Below, one piece after another: positions 21,797 to 25,130 of a stretch of DNA of 25,130 bases (its first letter is position 1; every line of letters starts with the position of its first letter). The position numbers were made by a program, and so were the translations under genes. This stretch comes from a virus. Below the pieces are notes generated by a model. That model searched no databases, had not been told where the DNA came from, and saw nothing but the letters and a program-made list of their open reading frames with translations. The stretch spans positions 1 through 25,130 of the IMG/VR virus record IMGVR_UViG_3300042383_000603, one strand, 5' to 3'.

Positions 21797-23094
21797 GTGA
21801 ACATGCTCGACTTGCCGACCGGCTCACGCCACTCGACCTCGTGGAGCACGCCACCGGGTCCGCGGGTGAACATCACTCGCGGGCGCTCTGGCGCCCGTTT
21901 GAGCTTGGCTACCTTGAGGCGGACAGGTGCGCTGGCCCACCCGTTCGACTCCGCGTCTCGCTTGTCGACCCAGACGAGCATGATGACCTGTGCGCCGTTT
22001 TCGAGGTCGCCCGATTCTTTGAGTCGCTTTACCGTGGGTTCGCGGTTGTCGTCCTCACCGCGGCTGAGCTGGCTGGTGAGCACCAGCGGCACCCCTAGGA
22101 GCCGCGCCGTGGCCTGCAAGCGGCGGTAGACGGTATCGACCTCCTGCTTGCGTGTGGCGCCCTTCATGGCGTGCTGGATGGCCTGGATGTAGTCCACGAA
22201 CAGGATGCGTGCGCCGTGCACTCGGACGAGCACGCTCATGGCCTGACAGACCTCCTCGAGCGTGCCGCTTTTGGCGACGGCCATGCGGGCGTGCTGTGGA
22301 CGGCTGGTGATCTGGTTGACCGCGTTGGTGGCTTGCAGCCATTCGTCGCGCGAGACCTTGCCGGCCCAGAAGGCCGTGGTGTTCATCTCGCCGAAGTGAC
22401 CGAGCGCCTTCGCGCCCCAGTCCTCTTTGGGGTCCTCGATGGAGACCAGTCCGCTCGGGATGCCGCGAGTCTCCAATGAAGCCACAGACGAGAACACCAA
22501 CGAGCTTTTGCCGGTGTTGGTTTCGGCCGCGATGATGACGGTATCGCCCGGTCCCACGGTCAGCAGGTTGTCCAGAGTCTCGCATAGCCCGAGTCGCAGA
22601 TAGCTTGTCTGTTGGGCGTTGACCACGCGCTCGAACTCCACGAAGGCGGACTCGACCGCTTGCCGGATGGAGAACACCTCGAGCGCGGATGTAGCGCCGA
22701 ATGCCGCTCGGGCCAATACGTCGCGAGCCTCGTCGACCTTCGCTTCGACGGCCAGCGATGCGCCGAGTGTCGCTTGCTCGTACAGCGAACGCTGCTCGTG
22801 CAGACCACGCAAGACCTGGGCGGCTGCCTTGGTGCTGACGAGCGGTGCTTGGCGGATGGCGTCGAACTGATGGGCCACCGAGCCGCGGTCGAAACCGCGG
22901 CGCTCGAGCTCGTGGCCCACGGTCACGGTGTCGAGCGGCTCGCCTCGCATCCGGACGGCAATCATGGCCGCGTGCGTGGCGCGGTTGATGGCCTCGGTCA
23001 TGTGCTCGGGAGACACCCCAGCATCCAGCGCTTCGGGCATGTCGAGCACGAGCTGTAGATAGCTCCGCTCGAGCTGCGGATTCGACAGGTTCAC
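21793..23094 (-). CDS. DnaB-family replicative helicase
   Basis: The protein has 433 residues. The N-terminal 110 form a DnaB-like helical domain ('LVLDMPEALDAGVSPEHMTEA' in pieces near 15-35). The RecA-like core has a Walker A at 189-198 (AAETNTGKSS, with Ala in place of the usual first Gly), Walker B 'ILFVDYIQ' at 297-304, 'LTSQLSR' at 339-345 and 'RLKESGDLENGAQVIMLV' at 357-374, the H4-type DNA-binding and arginine-finger region of DnaB. It unwinds DNA at the phage fork. Start and stop are ATGA overlaps with the organiser gene and the next small gene. RadA/KaiC-like ATPases are a less likely alternative because of the SQLSR...ESG order. Confidence 0.88.
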   Translation of the reverse strand: MNLSNPQLERSYLQLVLDMPEALDAGVSPEHMTEAINRATHAAMIAVRMRGEPLDTVTVGHELERRGFDRGSVAHQFDAIRQAPLVSTKAAAQVLRGLHEQRSLYEQATLGASLAVEAKVDEARDVLARAAFGATSALEVFSIRQAVESAFVEFERVVNAQQTSYLRLGLCETLDNLLTVGPGDTVIIAAETNTGKSSLVFSSVASLETRGIPSGLVSIEDPKEDWGAKALGHFGEMNTTAFWAGKVSRDEWLQATNAVNQITSRPQHARMAVAKSGTLEEVCQAMSVLVRVHGARILFVDYIQAIQHAMKGATRKQEVDTVYRRLQATARLLGVPLVLTSQLSRGEDDNREPTVKRLKESGDLENGAQVIMLVWVDKRDAESNGWASAPVRLKVAKLKRAPERPRVMFTRGPGGVLHEVEWREPVGKSSMFT

Positions 23095-23957
23095 GTTGGC
23101 ACTTTCAGCCCCAAGTATTCCTCGGGGCGTGCAGCTAGATACTTGATGTTGTGTTTGGCCGCGACGGTGCGCGGGTCGGTCGAGGCGTAGAACGCGCGAA
23201 CCATCTCACGGGCCATGTCTGGCTTTGAGTGCGACCAGCCTCGGAGCTTGTGCGCCTCGTGGAGCCACCGCGCCAGCTCGACCCACACAGCGTCATACGG
23301 GTCACGGCATACCTTGGGCGCCGGCAAGTTGGCTGCCCGGTAGCGCTGCTCAACGGCTGCACGGAAGGTGTCGGCCAGTGTCTGTTGGCCAGTCACGTAG
23401 GTCGTCCCACCCGGCGTGTGCGCGCGTGCGCTCTCGCCGGTCCGCGCTTCCGGCGCGGCCGGCTGTTCCGCCTCAGAGATCACACACGCTTTGGATTCTG
23501 TCTCGGGACGGGACGGGTCGGGTCGGGTCGGGGCATCCGTTCCGACGCCGTTCGGAACGGTGGGTGGAACGGCGTTCCGTTTGCGTTCCAGACGCTCTGC
23601 GTCCTTGCGTTCCTTCCACATATCCTTGCGTCTCTTGCCCTGTTCCGCCGCGCGTTCCAGGTCGGCGCGGAGCGGCTGGTGGTCGTCCCAATGGTGGAAA
23701 ATCCAGCCATCTTTGTCCGGCGCCAGCTCCCACAAGCCGACGCGAACGAGTGCAGCGGCGCCGCGCAATCGGTCTTTTTCTTTCAGAATGGCGCAGTGCC
23801 GAGCAAGCGCGACCGTCGTGACGCGGCCATCGGTCCGTGCCCTTGCCGAGCCGCATCCGCAAAGCAACCAAACGGTCAAAGCGACGGGCGTATCGGACCC
23901 CAGCGCATCCACCTTTGGATGCTCACCAAAGCCGTCGTCCACCTTGAACCAGGTCAC
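23091..23957 (-). CDS. Replisome organiser / replication initiation protein (phage O- or DnaD-like)
   Basis: The 288-residue protein opens MTWFKVDDGFGEHPKVDALG, a signature start of phage replication proteins with a winged-helix domain ('VALARHC', 'LRGAAALVRVGLWELA' near 66-80, 'GWIFHHWDDHQ' near 84-94). A charged, Pro-rich linker spans about 105-185. The C-terminal helical region ('DPYDAVWVELARWLHEAHKL', 'MAREMVRAFYASTDPRTVAAK' in pieces) probably binds helicase or DNA. The gene lies between a regulator and the DnaB-like helicase with ATGA overlaps on both sides, as expected for an initiator/loader pair. Its linker DNA contains repeats described separately. Confidence 0.78.
   Translation of the reverse strand: MTWFKVDDGFGEHPKVDALGSDTPVALTVWLLCGCGSARARTDGRVTTVALARHCAILKEKDRLRGAAALVRVGLWELAPDKDGWIFHHWDDHQPLRADLERAAEQGKRRKDMWKERKDAERLERKRNAVPPTVPNGVGTDAPTRPDPSRPETESKACVISEAEQPAAPEARTGESARAHTPGGTTYVTGQQTLADTFRAAVEQRYRAANLPAPKVCRDPYDAVWVELARWLHEAHKLRGWSHSKPDMAREMVRAFYASTDPRTVAAKHNIKYLAARPEEYLGLKVPT
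23465..23658. repeat. GTTCC/GGAAC repeat cluster and G-tract array: candidate replication origin
   Basis: Within the linker-coding part of the replisome organiser gene, GTTCC or its complement occurs nine times in 194 bases (first at 23465, last ending 23658), several extended to TTGCGTTCC, plus a palindrome GTTCGGAAC at 23550-23558. Embedded at 23505-23533 is a G-tract array of period 5. Lambda and relatives place their origin iterons inside the O gene. That role here is inference; no AT-rich unwinding region is obvious. Confidence 0.4.
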
Positions 23958-24178
23958 TTCCCGACCACCTTGGACCGCGCCTGCTTCTGCTCGAGCAGCA
24001 ACAGCCCGAGTCGCAGTACATCGGACATGGTGACTCGCACCTGCTTTTGCTCGGTCAACTCGGCCGACAGCCGATGAGCAAGAGCCAGATGGTCCTTCGA
24101 CAGACGAACTCCAACGGTAGTGTGCATGGCATCTTCCGTTCCATGCCTTGCATACGGTGTCAAGCGGTTTGCGGACAT
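23954..24178 (-). CDS. Small candidate DNA-binding regulator (ribbon-helix-helix-like)
   Basis: This 74-residue protein starts at ATG 24178 with GAGG about 8 bases upstream; a second ATG at residue 18 (24127) is possible. The core 'HTTVGVRLSKDHLALAHRL' followed by 'VTMSDVLRLGLLLLEQ' reads as one short beta strand and two helices, the layout of Arc/MetJ-type repressors in which the strand contacts DNA as a dimer. An 18-bp tandem repeat adjoins the start codon and may be its operator. The stop overlaps the replisome organiser start as ATGA, so it is likely to control the replication genes. Assignment is by pattern only. Confidence 0.62.
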   Translation of the reverse strand: MSANRLTPYARHGTEDAMHTTVGVRLSKDHLALAHRLSAELTEQKQVRVTMSDVLRLGLLLLEQKQARSKVVGK

Positions 24179-24215
24179 GATGTTACCTCGTGTGACTTGA
24201 TGTTACGTCGTGTGA
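24178..24215 (-). promoter_or_regulatory. Tandem 18-bp repeat before the regulator gene (candidate operator)
   Basis: TGATGTTACCTCGTGTGA (24178-24195) is repeated as TGATGTTACGTCGTGTGA (24198-24215), 17 of 18 identical, with a 20-bp period, close to two helical turns. The near copy contains the GAGG ribosome binding site and touches the start codon of the regulator gene. Each copy contains TAACAT on the minus strand, a weak match to a -10 hexamer. Autoregulation is inferred. Confidence 0.6.
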
Positions 24216-24227
24216 TGCCGAGTCCGA

Positions 24228-24431
24228 CTACCGCACTCGCCGCAGCAGCGGCTCGCGGTCTGGACGCCGCACCACGGGCCGCGCCGTCGATGCAGCTCGA
24301 GCGCGCCACACGGCAGCCGTCACGGCATCGCCCACCGCATCGGCGTGGTCTGCCTCGAGCAGCATGGCGCTGGGCTCGGCGTGGGCATGTACGTCATGCG
24401 TGAGCGCGCACGCGCGGCAGTAGGCCCTCAC
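24228..24431 (-). CDS. Small hypothetical protein with CxxC
   Basis: A GTG start at 24431 overlaps the upstream stop as GTGA and gives 67 residues beginning MRAYCRACALTHDVHAHAEP; a GTG at 24437 is an alternative. One CxxC pair and several His residues near the N-terminus could bind metal; the rest is Ala/Arg-rich helix. It ends 50 bases before the regulator start. No family recognised. Coding is supported mainly by coupling and strand consistency. Confidence 0.5.
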   Translation of the reverse strand: MRAYCRACALTHDVHAHAEPSAMLLEADHADAVGDAVTAAVWRARAASTARPVVRRPDREPLLRRVR

Positions 24432-24613
24432 AGCCACGGCATTTGCCTTCGCAAATCGCGCCGCGACTTGGCCTTGCGGTCAACCGGCTTCTCCCAGCCG
24501 ATGCACCAATCCCGTCCTCCGGTCCAGGTCGAGATCATGCCGCACCGGATGCACCGATGCCGCACCTGCCGGTCCTCGCCAAGCGAGGTCAATCGCCACT
24601 TGTGGGGCTTCAC
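24428..24613 (-). CDS. Small zinc-ribbon-like protein
   Basis: The preferred start is GTG 24613, overlapping the upstream stop as GTGA with AAGGA about 9 bases before it; the frame farther upstream is a shadow. The 61-residue protein has Cys21, Cys24 and Cys37 in the pattern H-x-W...C-x2-C-G-M-x3-W-x6-C, with His4 a possible fourth ligand, and a basic C-terminus. The same motif with identical spacing occurs in the neighbouring upstream protein. Likely a small metal- and nucleic-acid-binding protein; exact role unknown. Confidence 0.68.
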   Translation of the reverse strand: MKPHKWRLTSLGEDRQVRHRCIRCGMISTWTGGRDWCIGWEKPVDRKAKSRRDLRRQMPWL

Positions 24614-25130
24614 TTTGGTTTCCTTTCTGCGAACCGCTCGGCGCGCTCTGCTGCAATGCTCTGTCGTCGCTTCTCTTGTGCGGCCTGCTGCTTTTTCCAC
24701 TTCTGTTTGTGTTTCTTTGCCCGCTCCTCGGAGCCTGTGCGGATGGCGCCCGAGCACGGGCTGGTGGCGCCCGGCCACGATTGCAGCATGCCGCACCGCA
24801 CGCACCGGATGAGCCTGTCTCCACACTCGTCGCGGCCCTCAGCAAGCCACACGTGATTGTGCGCCAGTGATATGCGCCAGCCGCCTGGCTGGTTGGTCAA
24901 TGCGTCCTCAATTGACCAGCCGCATTGAATCCGGTTGCAGAATGTCCTCTTGCCGACGCCCCACGATTTGCACATCTCGGCGTGACTCTTGTACTTGCGC
25001 CCGAGGTGGTCCCAGCATGCGTTTGCCTTGGGTATCAGACGCCTCCCTGGTGGCCGCGTGGTGGCACGCCTGCCTTGCCATTCCGCCACGAACTCGCGGC
25101 CGTCGCCGCTGCCGTGCTGCGCTTGGCCCG
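24610..25130 (-). CDS. HTH-like plus zinc-ribbon protein, possibly 5' partial
   Basis: A GTG at 25089 gives 159 residues, but the frame is open to the window edge and reads plausibly (…HGSGDGREFV), with no strong ribosome binding site at the GTG, so the true start may lie outside. Numbering from the GTG: 'KSHAEMCKSWGVGKRTFCNR' at 34-53 followed by 'GWSIEDALT' is a small helix-turn-helix-like repeat common in phage proteins. Residues 79-112 carry H-x-W...C-x2-C-G-M-x3-W-x6-C (Cys96, Cys99, Cys112). The C-terminus is a Lys/Arg/Glu helix. Likely a DNA-binding accessory protein. Confidence 0.7.
   Translation of the reverse strand, partial: GQAQHGSGDGREFVAEWQGRRATTRPPGRRLIPKANACWDHLGRKYKSHAEMCKSWGVGKRTFCNRIQCGWSIEDALTNQPGGWRISLAHNHVWLAEGRDECGDRLIRCVRCGMLQSWPGATSPCSGAIRTGSEERAKKHKQKWKKQQAAQEKRRQSIAAERAERFAERKPK

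Noticed and set aside
1-25130. tRNA genes, CRISPR arrays, insertion sequences, attachment sites
   Set aside because: No cloverleaf-like sequence, regularly spaced repeats, transposase or integrase frame was found on reading both strands.

Overview
The window is a contiguous piece of a high-GC (roughly 65% by sampling lines), double-stranded DNA tailed-phage or prophage genome. Every gene I accept is on the minus strand, so the biological order runs from position 25130 down to 1. Genes are packed with ATGA, GTGA or TGATG stop/start overlaps, and several starts have GGAG- or GAGG-type ribosome binding sites, which indicates a bacterial host. The head genes resemble the Mu lineage (DUF935-type portal, gpF-like minor head protein, gpI-like protease with a nested scaffold, gpT-like major capsid protein). 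The tail genes look siphoviral (tail tube, G/GT-type frameshifted chaperone, tape measure), with no sheath or contractile baseplate gene in view. The host cannot be named from this sequence. No tRNA, CRISPR array, insertion sequence or integrase was seen, and no gene-free stretch exceeds about 65 bases.

Layout in transcription order: (1) 25130-24228, three small proteins, two of which share a zinc-ribbon-like motif. (2) 24215-21793, a small candidate DNA-binding regulator preceded by an 18-bp tandem repeat, a replisome-organiser-like protein whose linker DNA carries unusual repeats, and a DnaB-family helicase. (3) 21796-19532, two small unknown genes and the small and large terminase subunits. 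(4) 19471-14887, a six-gene cassette: KdsC-like HAD phosphatase, NeuA-like CMP-sugar synthetase, NeuB-like nonulosonic acid synthase, a 70-residue phage-type protein, a SAM methyltransferase and a DUF115/Maf-like putative glycosyltransferase. (5) 14821-8907, portal, minor head protein, protease/scaffold, decoration protein and major capsid protein. (6) 8826-1, two unknown or connector genes, gpG-like virion morphogenesis protein, tail terminator candidate, tail tube, frameshifted tail chaperone, tape measure, a distal tail protein, and a large tail protein that runs off the left edge.

The most unusual part is the cassette in (4). It lies between the terminase and the portal, two genes that are usually adjacent, and its members are translationally coupled to each other. 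It encodes what is needed to make and activate a sialic-acid-like sugar from a sugar phosphate and phosphoenolpyruvate, plus a protein of the family that transfers such sugars to flagellin. The working hypothesis is that the phage decorates its own virion proteins, or the host surface, with a nonulosonic acid during late gene expression. Other notable signals are a textbook -1 frameshift site, a G-quadruplex-like pentamer tract and GTTCC repeat cluster inside the replication gene (possible origin), a perfect 14-bp hairpin after the capsid gene, two mutually exclusive hairpins at the portal ribosome binding site, and strong over-representation of CTCGAG.
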